A stretch of 64,000 nucleotides of DNA. Source: Pinus tabuliformis (taxonomy: Eukaryota; Streptophyta; Pinopsida; Pinales; Pinaceae). Both the position numbers and the translations under genes were made by a program. This document shows, in pieces, positions 1-11,163 of the stretch (its first letter is position 1; every line of letters starts with the position of its first letter). The stretch is taken from contig CM062807.1 of the NCBI GenBank assembly GCA_031772625.1, positions 1,144,747,007-1,144,811,006 of the forward strand, in the 5' to 3' direction. The notes under the pieces were generated by a model. That model saw only the letters and a program-made list of their open reading frames with translations, was not told the DNA's origin and searched no databases.

Positions 1-571
1 CATACTCTTGAGAGAGAGGAAACTTTTCATCCTAGTAAGAGACAAGATTTTGAAGTTACTTATGATCAACTCCGACAATCCGACCTATTACTTGTCATTT
101 TGCAAGAGGTCTTGGTTTACTCCTTGTTGCAATTATTTTGCCTCATAAACATGTAAAGAAAGAAATAACTCCCAGTGGTGTGTTGGTTTCTTCAGTGGAA
201 GATTTGATTATCTCAATCGTTGAGGAGTTAGTTGAAACCTATGGAAAGAACAAATTAGCAAGGGGAACTTCTACCTATTGAGGAGAATTTGGACAGTGGA
301 GGGGAGGATTTTCATTTCTCTGACGAAGAACAACCCGATTACAAAGAATAATGGAATGGTGAAGGAGAAGCCTTTTCATACTCATAGTAAGAGGAGGAGG
401 AAGGATAATAAGACATGGTTGATGCAGACTTGGATTGGATGGCCCAAGGGCCACTTTCTCTTTCAAATAATCTTCATCGCAAGCATAAACACTCGAAAAA
501 GTTTTTGACAAAGTTTGATCTTGATAAGAAGACCAAAGTTGAAGACTATATTCATGATTTCTACATGCATT
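1..571 (+). pseudogene. Decayed gag-like coding stretch, possibly Ty3/gypsy
   Basis: Three protein-like stretches can be read on the plus strand, separated by stops and frame changes: about 1-120, about 125-280 and about 410-570. The last contains a motif of the form KFDLDKKTKVEDYIHDFYMH, followed at once by the CACTA element. A lysine/phenylalanine/aspartate block followed by an acidic-His motif is typical of the N-terminal gag region of plant Ty3/gypsy elements, where it precedes the capsid core. I infer a gag remnant interrupted by the CACTA insertion. The frame does not clearly resume after 1107, so the 3' part is lost or too diverged. Function is not retained. It could instead be a fragment of an unknown host gene. 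Confidence 0.35.
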
Positions 572-1107
572 CACTAGTACAAAATGGATAATTTGTTACT
601 AAAAGAAAGAATAAAATCTACATATAAATGACCATTTTTTAGTCGATGATCAATAGTGGATAATTTACAGTATCTTATAACGTGACCAACTTTTAGTCAT
701 ATTTAACTTAGTCATTAATTGGTTGTATCAATTTTATCATCCAGTAATATATTTAATCATAAATTTTGTCATTAATTTAAGCCATTGATTTATTTATTAA
801 TTACCACAATTAATGACCAAATACATAACAAAATATACTACTACATGATCACCTGAGAAAACCAATTAATGACCAAAATGTTGGTCGCGTTATAAGATGC
901 TATATATTAGCTACTAATAGTCATATATATGCAAATTTTAGTCATCGTTTGAAGCAATTAATGACCAAATAAATATGACTAAATTTTGGTCGTGTTATAA
1001 AATACTGTAAATTAGCTATACATAGTCATATATATCCAGAATTTTGTCATCATTTATAATCACAAATTTATCATTTATAGTAGTCATTTATCTTTTTTCT
1101 AGTAGTT
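572..1107. mobile_element. Small non-autonomous CACTA (En/Spm-like) element
   Basis: The left end reads CACTAGTACAAAATGG. The right end, read on the minus strand, is AACTACTAGAAAAAAG, close to the CACTACTAGAAAAAA terminus of plant CACTA elements with the last base mutated. Inside there are repeated subterminal motifs: TAGTCAT and AATGACCAAA recur in both orientations. A block at about 640-725 (GCGACCAAC..GTCATTAATTGGTT type) recurs inverted at 861-935 and again at 957-1035, so much of the element can fold on itself. It has no coding capacity. A matching 3-bp target duplication is not visible (ATT versus TCA), so the ends may have drifted or the element may be rearranged. Confidence 0.55.
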
Positions 1108-1925
1108 TCATATTTATTATATAAACGATTGATTTAATAGTTTATATTCATTTCATTTACTTTCATTAATAATCATTATAAATTACTAATTTAGTCATTG
1201 TATATTCATTTGATTTGTGTTCATCATTAATCAATATAAACTATTAATTTAGTAGTTTTAGATTGGTTTTATATGTTCATTATTAATCAACATAAATTAA
1301 TTAGTATTATTTTGCGACTAAATAAATAAATAAATAATTCACAAAATGTGCATGTTCATCTAATATCAAAACACAAAGTTACATATGTTAATTACAATAC
1401 TAAATAATATCGTGTACAATTATAAATAACTTCAACCACAAATTATATTATATGAAATTTTAAGTATTACAATATGAGTTTTCAACTTAATATTGGTTGG
1501 ACTACAATTTACAACGAAATATTGTTTCGTCACTTCAAAACATTATCATTGTGTTGCCAAGGCATTGCAAGTGAATTCACCATCTCTAAAGGCTTGACCA
1601 TTCGTGTTTATGTGTATGTCTCATGCAGGATATTGGGTTTAAGGGTATGGCTAGATAGGTTCTCTTCTCTCTCACTTTTTGCATTTGTTGCTCCAATGTT
1701 ATTATTCTCCTCTTGCTTCAATTCATGCTTGGGTATCGTATGTAGAAAGGGTCATATTCTTGTTTTTTTCCATATTCCATAGCTCCAATGATTGCAATCA
1801 AACAAAATAAAGATCAACAAATCGCATATCTCAATCACAATGTCTATCATTACCAACGCTTAAAAGGAAAAAAACCCATATTAAATAAGTAATAGTTTTG
1901 AATTCAAATATGGAATGTGACTAAA
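1108..1925. other. AT-rich non-coding stretch
   Basis: AT-rich DNA with an (AAAT)n-like run near 1320. A 102-codon open frame starts at 1474 on the plus strand, but it has no recognisable domain and no partner. I see nothing here that I can name. Further decayed exons of the LEUNIG-like pseudogene may lie in this stretch, but I could not establish one. Confidence 0.5.
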
Positions 1926-2788
1926 TTGATAGCATCCAATTAACAAAGGTTTTGGATAGCTTGGATGAAAGACACACGAATTGAATTTATTTCCACCACA
2001 ACTCAGCTCATGTACACATTCACCTTCTTTTCCAGAACAAAAAGATCATACCCTAATAGAATCCTCACTTACAGCTACAAAATATTCTCCACTTGTATCC
2101 TAGCAAACTGAATGCACAGGATTTGTATACCTCTGAAATAATAAACATATTAAATAAACTAATCATTTCCAAGCCTTTATTTATCTAAATCCAATAAATG
2201 TTTACAACCACTAAAGATATTTCCAGAAAATATTCAAAAAATTAGAAGATACATGCATCACATGTGGAACTGCAGATACCTTAAGTAAAACAATTTAAGC
2301 AAAACTAAGAGAATCAACAAACGTACAATATTCATCCAATTTTACATACAATTTAGTGTGCATGAAAAAAGATTGAATGTGAATGAAAGATAACAAAAAA
2401 TATACCTACAAAGAATGCAAATTGTGCTCTGTTAACATAAAAAATTGATACAACATTTTCTGCAGTTGTTGCAATAAGTCTGCCAACTTTGGTTTGAAAT
2501 CACACTTGACTCATACCACCCTATGAAGTAAGTGAAATTAAGAATAATTCTTTCATAATTCTAGCATACTGCATTCATCGTGATTAATTGCACAGATTTA
2601 AACAAATTATACTTTATAAATTGTCCACCTTAAAAGTTCTTGTGCAAATTCCCTAATTAACACTATAATAACTCATTTCATTTTCTCCATCACAAGAGCA
2701 GAGTAGATCATTGTTTGGATGGAAATTAAGAGACATAATAGTTCCTAAATGGCCAGTAAGTGTTCTCAATTAATAACTTGGTTGTAAC
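1926..2788 (-). pseudogene. LEUNIG/LUH-like WD40 co-repressor pseudogene fragment (three exons)
   Basis: Three exons read on the minus strand in the order expected for the C-terminal WD40 propeller of plant Groucho/Tup1-type co-repressors of the LEUNIG family. Exon about 2788-2629 gives SY*LRTLTGH and later NFHPNNDLLCSCDG. Exon 2520-2406 gives QTKVGRLIATTAENVVSIF. Exon 2132-1926 gives [32 protein letters not shown] and [17 protein letters not shown]. Splice sites are visible: acceptors ending TTATTTCAG and CTTCATAG, donors GTGGAC and GTATAT. Introns are retained, so this is a segmental or captured copy, not a processed one. In-frame stops replace key Trp/Arg codons (SVC*, V*S, QV*FQ), so it is not functional. 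LEUNIG recruits histone deacetylation to floral and stress genes; that role belongs to the family and is not claimed for this copy. Confidence 0.7.
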
Positions 2789-3061
2789 AAATAAAAATAG
2801 GTTAGAATGATTTGGCCTGCCTAATACAAGATTTGGGAGCAACCACTCTTTAAGAGAGAATACCCATTGAGTAAATGCTTGGATGTCATCAATTTATAAC
2901 GACCATCCTCCACCCAAATCTATTATCAAAAATTCAAATAAAATAAAATTCAAAAGCTTGCATGTGCCAAGAAGGTACCAAAGTAGCCCAATCAATGAAA
3001 GCAACAACATGTGTTATACGAATATCATTTAGAAACTAGTGTAATTAGAATTTATTTAAAC

Positions 3062-4290
3062 TAAGGTTAGTATGTTGCTAAGATGAACATTTCCACCTTA
3101 TTCCAACTTAATGGATGTCTTCCCAACACCTTTTACTGCATAATTTCTTTTGTCTCCAAACTCCACCTTTTGATATAGTCTCATTTCCATTAGAATTGTG
3201 AGGTTGTCATGGTCTCTCATCATGTGTCTTGAGTCACCACTATGTACTAGCCACAAATCATCAGTATTTGCAATAGAACCTATAAGAGCAAAAAAATGGA
3301 ATAAATCTTTGGTATTTGAATCTTAATTCTTAGGTTTCTTGGGATGTTCTTCAAATTATATCTATTGTGCTAGCATGTTGCTTTCCTTTTCTTCTTTCTA
3401 TCATTTGATCTTTCACGACACTCATGTCTTTAGTGACCAAATTTGTTACAATGATAGCATTGAACTTTCGACATATCTCTCTTTCTTTAAGGAGTGGGTC
3501 TTCTTCCTTCAGGCCTTCTTCCTTCATTTCTTCTTTGGAAACCAAACTTATTTCTTCTTCCAACCTTCTTGAACTGTGTTGCAAAAGCTTGAGAATCACA
3601 TTCATCAAATCTTTGAATATTTCCCTTTGATATGATCCTACATTGTTCTTGAGTACAGGTTGTCGATAATTCTTCAAACTTTGATGTTTCCTTACTACCA
3701 TAAATACTAGAAGCAAACCAATCATAAGATTCAGGTAAACCATTAATTGTTGTACTCACAGGCTCCCTTTCAGAAAGTATTTCATCAATTTCTTGAAGTT
3801 CATCTCTTAATACATAAATCGTCATGAAAATATGAGAATATAGTATCATTTATTGTCATTTTAGCATCACAAATTTCATTCTCAAACTCATTGCTTGTTG
3901 TTGATAATTCATAATACAACTAGGGTATCATACATCTTCTTTGATGAGTCAAGATTTACGACATAAGGAATCAAGTGATCTCTAATAGAGTCCACAACGA
4001 TGCTTTTAGTTGTGATGTGATCTTCCTCATACTTTATTTTTCCTTCATTATCTAAGGGTTAAGTGACCTTGCCTTTCATAATACCTAAGAGATAATTGTT
4101 TGCAAGGATGAGATCAATCCTTGATTTCCAAGCCATAAAATTTGTAGCTCCTTCTAATTTGTTCTTGGAATTCATAGATGAACCCATATTCATAGATAAA
4201 TAATTAGAATGTAGATGTAGGTTTTCTTCAAATATCTTCCCTTTACCAAAGCTCTTTAAGAGTGATCTCAATGTCATATTCTTCACTAGA
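3062..4290 (-). pseudogene. Ty1/copia gag-protease fragment, degenerate
   Basis: On the minus strand, gag begins near 4200 with a typical copia start (LEGATNFMAWKSRIDLILANN, about 4160-4100). It continues through a capsid region (NGLPESYDW, about 3740) to a zinc knuckle near 3445, CYHCNKFGH*RHEC, with one stop inside. A protease region follows near 3240 with SGDSRHMM, where the catalytic Asp codon reads His (LVHSG in place of LVDSG). Similarity ends near 3062 and I found no integrase or RT downstream, so this is a 5' fragment. Several frameshifts separate the pieces. The PBS and LTR lie just upstream. Confidence 0.75.
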
Positions 4291-4302
4291 GATCTGATAC
4301 CA
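4291..4302 (-). other. Primer binding site of the copia fragment
   Basis: On the minus strand this reads TGGTATCAGATC, one base from the initiator-Met tRNA primer site (TGGTATCAGAGC) used by plant Ty1/copia elements. It abuts the LTR end and sits about 90 bp upstream of the gag start. Confidence 0.75.
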
Positions 4303-5040
4303 TGTTGATTTTTTAAGTGAAATAGATACAAGAACTAATTTATGAAATATTGATAATTACATCTATTGACATAGATCTTGTTTTATCATTTTCATTTTAT
4401 CGTTAAGAAATTACACTTTATAAACTCAACAATAAATGCACAAGGATAGTAGAGATCAAAATGTACAAAGAGAACACAAGATTTACCCTAGGAAAACCCA
4501 CTTAGGGGAAAAACCCAACAACCTTTTCCTTAGAGAAATTATTTAATTCAACAAGAGATACATATAATGTAGCTAGTCAACTATTAGGTCAAAATGACCA
4601 ACAAGACTATGGTCAAACCTGGTCAAACAAACCTCTTGTCAAGTCAATATTATTCCCTTCAGATCCAATCCTCTCTACTATGCCTAGGTTGAATTTTAGC
4701 CTCCCAGAATATGCCTAGAAACTCAACCCTGTTTCCCAAAATGCCCTAACCAAAATTTTGGCCTTGTTTCCCTGAAAGTCACACGTGCGAAGTCAAGAGA
4801 GAGAGAGAGAGAGATGCTAAAGATGAACTCATCCATCTTCATCTTACTTCATCCTTCTTCTTCTTCGCTAGGATGCCCATAATATTACTTTTCTTGTGTG
4901 AGGTCGAATGGTGCCTTATGGAGGCGGTTGAATGCTTTAACTATAGTGTTTTTCTTGTCTGAATATGTGTGTCTCTTCATTAGGGACAACTTGACTTGAG
5001 GGAAGGCCGACTTGTCAAATTTGGAGCCAAAAATCCAAAT
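4303..5040 (-). repeat. LTR of the copia fragment (outer end uncertain)
   Basis: The inner end is fixed by the PBS; on the plus strand it starts TGTTGATTTTTTAAG. Internally, AGGAAAACCCACTTAGGGG (about 4490) is a motif I recognise from LTRs of plant copia elements. A (GA)n run lies at 4793-4814. No second LTR copy is present in the window, so the outer boundary is a guess. Confidence 0.45.
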
Positions 5041-5483
5041 TCAAATTTCAAAATTTTCTCTTTTGGATCTGACATGAAGAAAATGTCTTGTAGTAATTCT
5101 TTCGAGGGCTAAACAATAAAAATGACACGAAGACCATGTATTACAAATTCATTATGTATTTCAAGGGCTAAAATATAAATTACAAAGACCGACCATAGCT
5201 ACAAAATTCAACATCAACATGGTTTTATTGAAAGGGAGAATTGAACGCTCAAGGAGATGGAAAGTTGCATGATTCAGTCCAAGAACATGGCACCTTCCTT
5301 CTAGGTCAAAAAAGTTAATTGCACCAAATATATTCAAAAAAGGATGCCTCCTAAGTACTTTAGCATATGACTCCAATGGAATATTAGACACATGAGAAGG
5401 CTAATGTCTCTTCTTTCATGGTATTTGGTAGTCCTGAGTAGGCATTGCTTTCAAATTAAAAGCACAAAGCGAGGGAAAATAAT
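5041..5483. other. Unassigned stretch
   Basis: Contains a 76-codon open frame on the minus strand (5391-5161, MSNIPLESYAKVLRRHPF...). I do not recognise it and it has no supporting context. Nothing else is seen. Confidence 0.3.
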
Positions 5484-6580
5484 TCAATAGTTGATATGTG
5501 TTGGTTGTTGTGAGGACATGAAGGCCTATAGGCTCTTTGATCCTACCCCTAAGGAGGTGTTTCTCAAAAGAGATGTTCATTATGATGAGACCAGTAATCT
5601 AAGATCGTATTCTCTTCCTTCCTTAACTTTTATTGTTGATAATGGTTATGATCATTGTGATGGTTTCATAGATATAGAAGATGACGAAAGTTTTGCTAAA
5701 TTTTCTAAGACAAAGAAAATCTACCAACCTCACCATCAAAACTTGAGCAGTAAAATCAGGAGCAACCTATTCAAGGCCAAACTTTGAGGAGGATCCTTCG
5801 CAATAGAAAACAACCTAATAGATATAGGTATGACACAATTGATTTCGGTTGTCTTGCCTCAAATTAGTCACATTCAAGAGGAATTTCTCTTTTGATTCAT
5901 GACATTTCAGAAGATTTGCAACAATTTTTTGATGTTGTTTTAATAATTAAGTGGGAAACTTCCATGAGAGAATAATCTTCCTATTTTATACATAATCATG
6001 CTTGGAGTCTTGTTCCTCTTAAAAAGGGACATAAGTTGGTCCATTACAAGTGGTTCTACATAACCAAATCTGTTGCATATGGCTCTATTGGCATGGCATA
6101 AGGCATGTCTTGTGTCCAAGGGATTTTTTCATGTTGAAGGTATTAATTATTCTAAAAACTTTTCCCTTAATTCCAAGATGGATTATATATGTCTTGTGCT
6201 TTCTCTAGCTACCTACCAAGGCTTGTTAGTTTACTAGATGGATGGCAAGAGTACTTTTTTGCATGTATATCTACAAGGGGAGTTTTACATGGAGAAACCT
6301 CCTAGTTTTGTGTAGGATCCTTCACTTGTTTACATGCTTCTTTGTTCCTTGTATGGTATCAAATAGGCTCTTAGAGCTTGATAGGAGATGGATAGTTTTA
6401 TGCTTACTTCAAGGGTCAACCATTGTCACTCTGATCCTATAGTTTACACTGAAATATAGGGCTCTGATTTATTCATTCTAGAACTATATGTGGATGATTT
6501 GATCCTCACAGGGAGTTCAACATCTATGATTCAGAATGTTAAGAAAGTATTGATGGGATAGTTTTCGATGACTGTGGTGT
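5484..6580 (+). pseudogene. Ty1/copia pol remnant (integrase tail to reverse transcriptase)
   Basis: A plus-strand copia polyprotein remnant. About 5491-5590 reads GCCEDMKAYRLFDPTPKEVF and a RDVHYDE motif, the copia segment after the integrase core. About 5780-5830 carries a basic RNRKQPNRY motif. From about 6000 come RT blocks: PLKKGHKLVHYKW, then KACLVSKGFFHVEGINYSK (near 6100), then FYMEKPPSFV (6285) and ELYVDDLILTGSS (about 6485-6520), which holds the YVDD catalytic box. Many stops and at least three frameshifts. The sequence ends shortly after YVDD; RNase H and 3' LTR are missing. No upstream gag is linked to it. Confidence 0.8.
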
Positions 6581-7008
6581 TATAATGGCACCCACTAGGT
6601 TTGATCTTGGGTCTCATCGAGATTACTCCAACTAATTACCGATTCACCATGGTGAGTGCGTGTGTATCAAATTCTATTTTCAATATTAATAAAATATCAA
6701 TTTAGGATTATTAAATTTACAATTAAAACTTTATATTTATCAAACATATATAATAGTGAAATTACTAATTTAATTTGTGTTAATAATTACATGAGCATAA
6801 TTAATAAAACACTAAAAATTTAATATCCATAAATATTCATTTAAAAAAATGAAAAAAAATACATATATAGTAAAATTAAATATGAAAATGTAATAAAAAT
6901 CAATGATATACTTGATTAATATAGAAAATAGAATTTTAATTTAAAACTTTTTATATTTTCGAAACTTATTTTCAAACTACCACTTTCTTGAGTCGAACTT
7001 CCCAAAAA
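6581..7008. other. AT-rich non-coding stretch
   Basis: Very AT-rich DNA between two copia remnants. I see no coding or repeat structure that I can name. Confidence 0.5.
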
Positions 7009-7022
7009 GCTCTGAGATACCA
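7009..7022 (-). other. PBS-like site next to the 7.0-kb LTR
   Basis: On the minus strand it reads TGGTATCTCAGAGC, the initiator-Met primer site with a two-base insertion. It lies at the downstream side, in minus orientation, of the LTR-like segment 7023-7363. Confidence 0.4.
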
Positions 7023-7363
7023 TTACCAGTCAATTGAAGACATTATTTCCCATTCATAAATTCTCAAAAACATAAGCAAACATTAAATTTAAAAATAATG
7101 AAAACAATTCTCATACAATTGTAGGATTGTATAAATACCGAAGGACCAGATTGCAAAAGTTGAAAACCATCTATGAAAGGGACCAATGAGAATTGAAGAA
7201 CGAAGGATAAAACACTTCAAAATATGAGTAAAAGTACAATGATCTAATTTGTAATAACAATGGAAAATTTAAGCAATAACTAGAAGATAGGTTTTACAAC
7301 AAAACAAATAAGAATGTTACATAAGCTAACGAGTTCCAAAACTTGTTTATTGGAACTCTAACA
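7023..7363 (-). repeat. Probable copia LTR (minus)
   Basis: The outer end is well marked: on the minus strand a purine tract ATGGGGCGGGGG (7375-7364) is followed by TGTTAGAGTTCC, as at a PPT/3'-LTR junction, and it lies downstream of the RNase H remnant. The other end meets a PBS-like site, which would be unusual for a 3' LTR. The inner boundary is not exact. Confidence 0.45.
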
Positions 7364-7579
7364 CCCCCGCCCCATAAGAGAAATGTAGGGAGAACATAAC
7401 AAAATAAAAAATAAAAAATGTACCATGACAATGAGGTCTACCTAGGTGCCCATGTACTACCATTCATAAATGGAGAAAATGAGAAAAACCCATAGGAAAA
7501 ATCCCCCCTACACACCCCCCCCCCCAAACAAAAAAAAAAAATGAGTATGTGAAAAAGGGGGAAGAGAGAGAGAGAAATG

Positions 7580-7877
7580 TGGAGGAGAAGGACAAAGGAC
7601 TCAAGATGACCCCCCAAGGACAACTTCCTTCACTTAAAACATAAGTCGTAACTGAAGAAACCTTGGCGATGCCAAGGACTTCATGAAAATATCTGATAGT
7701 TGTTTAGTAGGTACATCCACCAAGCTAAGAACGCCATCTTGGATAAGTTGGAAAATGAAGTGCATATGGATATCAATATGTTTGGTCCTTTAATGCTCCA
7801 CAACAATTATGAAAATATGGATTCCACTTTTATTATCATACCATAAAATAATAGGTTGATCTTGCTGAATGCCAAAT
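7580..7877 (-). pseudogene. Ty1/copia RNase H, C-terminal half (split by insertion)
   Basis: Minus-strand translation gives WYDNKSGIHIF, then RTKHIDIHMHF and VPTKQLSDIFMKSLASPRF. These match the end of the copia RNase H domain (family forms: CDNKSAI, RTKHIDIRYHF, TEDQLADIFTK). It is the continuation of the piece at 16046-16283: if the 8.2-kb element and one copy of its 5-bp target duplication are removed, the reading frame resumes exactly. One stop lies between NKSG and RTKH. Downstream follow a purine tract and an LTR. Confidence 0.8.
7873..7877. repeat. Target-site duplication, left copy
   Basis: CAAAT here and CAAAC at 16046-16050 flank the LTR element. They are 5 bp as expected for LTR retrotransposons, with one mismatch. 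The assignment is backed by the RNase H frame, which resumes when one copy is removed. Confidence 0.6.
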
Positions 7878-8930
7878 TGTGATGCAGGAAAGCGTTCCCT
7901 CTGTGGACAGAGGCAACCCCTCTAGCCGTAGAGTGGTTCTAGTCACAGCAAAGATAGATCAACAATTGATTTCCTTAAACAGTCATTGTTGGATGCCTAT
8001 CTCAAACCGGTGGTCGATGAAGTTTCGTTGCACTGCTCTAGCTTCCACTTCCTTCTCCTCAATGAGTGATTAACCTGAAACAACACAAAGGAAAAACAAC
8101 AAAGCACGTAACTGGGAAACAACAATGATCTATTTACTCATAAAGTCAAGAATTCATGAGCTATCAAGTAAATTACATACAAGACATAGGAAAACATCAT
8201 TGATTGTATTAATAATGAATCAAGAGCAAGCTTACAACCAAGTCTTGATATCGCAAGCCTTCTCAAAGGGTTCAGCTAGTATGTTTCTCAAGCATTCACT
8301 CTTCAAGGATGAATCTCCCAACATACAATGTCTCTCTCTCTCACTCATAAGCTTTAACACAAAGTTAAGGGCACTCCACAACCTTCCACAAGCTATCAAC
8401 AATCCCACACTTGTCACACCCACACCAACGATCTATCAAACTCAAAAGCACTAGCAGCACTACCCAACCAAAAGAACTAAAAAACTAGCAGATCATAGTA
8501 ATGGTGAGTGATTTTATAGGAGAAGGATTCTCCATGAAATGAGGGAGAGGGAGCTTATCCTCAAGGGAGGTTGCACAAGAGGTGGAACCACCATCCCAGA
8601 GGCAGAAAGGCAACCCAAACTGACCCAACAACTAGCTCTAGAAACATCCAGAAGGCCGATTGTTTGAACTAATTCACCAAATCTGGATCGTCGCGGGTCA
8701 TGAACCGGGGACTAGCGACGACTTCACAACGATACAGTGCATGATAGAGAACTGTCACGGATTTTAAGGGTTTACTAGCGACGATGCAGAAACTTAGTCA
8801 AAAAGGGTCAATCTTTTAGAGAACATTTTCTTAATCTTCTTACATTGGTGGGAAGATATGAACATGTTTATTTGACACATGACACAAAAAAGGGACTGAG
8901 ATGAGGACAGTGACAAATTATTGTGTAACA
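7878..8930 (-). repeat. 3' LTR of the 8.2-kb element
   Basis: Matches 14986-16045 along its whole length, with scattered substitutions and small gaps. In minus orientation it is preceded by a PPT. Confidence 0.85.
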
Positions 8931-8945
8931 AATGCCCCCCTAAAG
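8931..8945 (-). other. Polypurine tract of the 8.2-kb element
   Basis: On the minus strand it reads CTTTAGGGGGGCATT directly before the LTR start TGTTACAC, the usual plus-strand priming arrangement. Confidence 0.75.
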
Positions 8946-9059
8946 TATGAAGCCTGAGAGAATGGGAGGGGTGAAATGATTTGCAAAACTGTCTGAACTG
9001 GAACCACCTTGAAGATCCTGTAGGCGCAAGTACAACTGATATCTGTGATAGTGAGATAC

Positions 9060-9215
9060 ATATAGTCTAGGCATGGGCGCAACCATCCAGAAGACATATG
9101 AAACTTGGTTTGTGGTATGGACGCAACCACCCAGTTGATAAGACCATAATAATGACAAAGGTATGGTCACAGCCATCCATGAAGACTCGGGTATGGTTGC
9201 AGCCATCCATCAAAG
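9060..9215. repeat. Short degenerate repeat, GGTATGGNCGCAACCATCCA type
   Basis: A motif resembling GGTATGGTCACAGCCATCCA recurs near 9070, 9116, 9163 and 9192 at roughly 30-48 bp spacing. It lies in the 3' untranslated part of the 8.2-kb element. Function unknown. Confidence 0.5.
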
Positions 9216-10129
9216 AGTCATATATGTAATCACGAACCAATCCACGCAACCCGAACACACGTAATCTTAGTTCAGAGTCTTGAAATCCAACCAATCATAG
9301 TACAAATTCTAGCATGCGAACAAATGTGTTGAGGTCGAGCATGATAGAAAGTCGCTTGATTACTGGTCAATGATGAAAACCTTTAACAAGCGTGAGAGAA
9401 ACCACCAATAATGCCAATGGCTCTCAAGGTACTATTCAGTACAATCCACTAAGTGTGAAAAATGAGCTGAAGTCGAACACCCGTGGAATCACCCGATCGA
9501 AGACCAATGAGGAAAGTCTATCGTTAGGTGCGAAGAACTTGCCATTGAGGCATGCAAGTTCCAAGGTATCGAAGGGGATCTCTAGATCAATCTCCTAGAT
9601 AATGAGCTGGTGTCGACAAGAGACGATCCATCACAAGAGGGCCATGATGTTTCCCCCATCAACGACACGAAATAAGGAACAAGTGGTAGATGGTGAAATA
9701 GAATATTAGAGGAGGAGGTAAGGGTGTAGACTGCAAAAGGATTATACTCTTGAACATATCAGGGACACAACTCTGGAATGTGGCAACATTTTGATACCAA
9801 GGGATCAGAGGCTTGAAACACGGATCAAATGGAATGAGGCAAAATGACAACCCAAAACCCTAGAAGGCCAAATGACGATGTGTGGATATCCCAACCTGAC
9901 AAGAAGCAAAAGTGTCGATGTTCAAGAGTGACTAGCTACTGCAGATAACCAATGATGACTTCCAAATTTTCCCCCACCATTGCTGGCGAGTACCCCAATT
10001 ATTTTGAAAAAAAGCTTGAAGGGGATAGCATATGCTTGTAATATAAGTTCGACCTTCGATCAAATCCAACCTAGTAATAGTTTAACGAGCCCTAGGGAGG
10101 AGAAGCTCGATTCTTGTCATGGTGATGAG

Positions 10130-10660
10130 TTCAATGTCGTCAAGGTTTAACGAGTCCGATATAGGTAAAACTCGGAGTCTTTTTCATGTTTAGAGAGTTT
10201 GAAAAAGACATGGAAAAAGAAAAACTCCAGGGGGGTCCTTTTTCATAGATTTTTGTCCCTCGAGCCCGAAAAAGTATTTAAAATAATACTTGAGAGAACT
10301 GCTTGACCATTACGATCAAGGAGTACTTTTTGTAATTAGTGACCTCGATCTGAAAGAGTAGAAAAGTGATCGAAGACACATCGTTTCATAACCAGTATCG
10401 AACTTGAAACGAAAAAAGTTTGGCAACCTTTTCATGTTTATATGGTCAGAAAAAGAGCTGAAAGTGGACCGTCTTTTAGTCCGTTTAATGAGTCAAAAAA
10501 AGAAAACTCGACAATCTTTTTGTCTTTAAACGGTCGGAAAAGAGCTGAAAGAAGACCTCCATTTTTATTCTCTTTAACGAGTCAAAAAGGGAAAAATACT
10601 CGGAAATCTTTTCATCTTTTATGAATCAGAAAAGAGCTTAAAGGAGATTCGTCCTAGGGG
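10130..10660. repeat. Degenerate ~90-bp repeats in the element interior
   Basis: The motif GTCAGAAAAAGAGCTGAAAG recurs near 10445, 10532 and 10624 with slight changes, each followed by a TTTAACGAGTCAAAAA-like segment. A more diverged copy lies upstream near 10150-10230, and similar words occur at 13325-13460. The same kind of sequence recurs inverted in the related remnant at 34.1-34.5 kb, so it is a family trait. Confidence 0.6.
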
Positions 10661-11163
10661 AGCAAGTGGTATAAAGGATAATAACTGGTTTCGACAATGG
10701 TGGAACTGCTCAAAACATGTAATGGTCAAGAGGCTGGATAATAAAACCACTCATCACTGTAGTCCCTCAAGAAAGGAAAAACAACCAAGTGAAATCATAT
10801 GATCAGCCAAAGAGATGGTGGTGATGGAATGAAACAACCAAGGCTCATCTAGCAGAATTTAGCGGATAAAAACGGCAATCACGAGGTGTAAATCGGGTAT
10901 GGGTTCATTTTTACACAAGCATGAACCATGAAGAACTCTGCTTGGATTCAGTTTCATGTTTACACAAGCTTGAAACGAAAAACTATGCTTGTTATGAGTT
11001 TGCATGCCCCCCAGCATAATGATTCAAATCGAGGTGCATGCCCCCCAAGCTTCATTGCATTCAACAAGGTGGATGGAATGAAGGTTCACTTTCGAGATCT
11101 TGGAAAGACTCGACTCGGATTTTACGAGATCTTAATCAAAGAATCGATTTGGAAAAGGGAGTT

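Noticed and set aside
2800-2960. A further upstream LEUNIG-like exon
   Set aside because: Looked for the preceding propeller blade; only weak resemblance, no convincing splice sites or motif.
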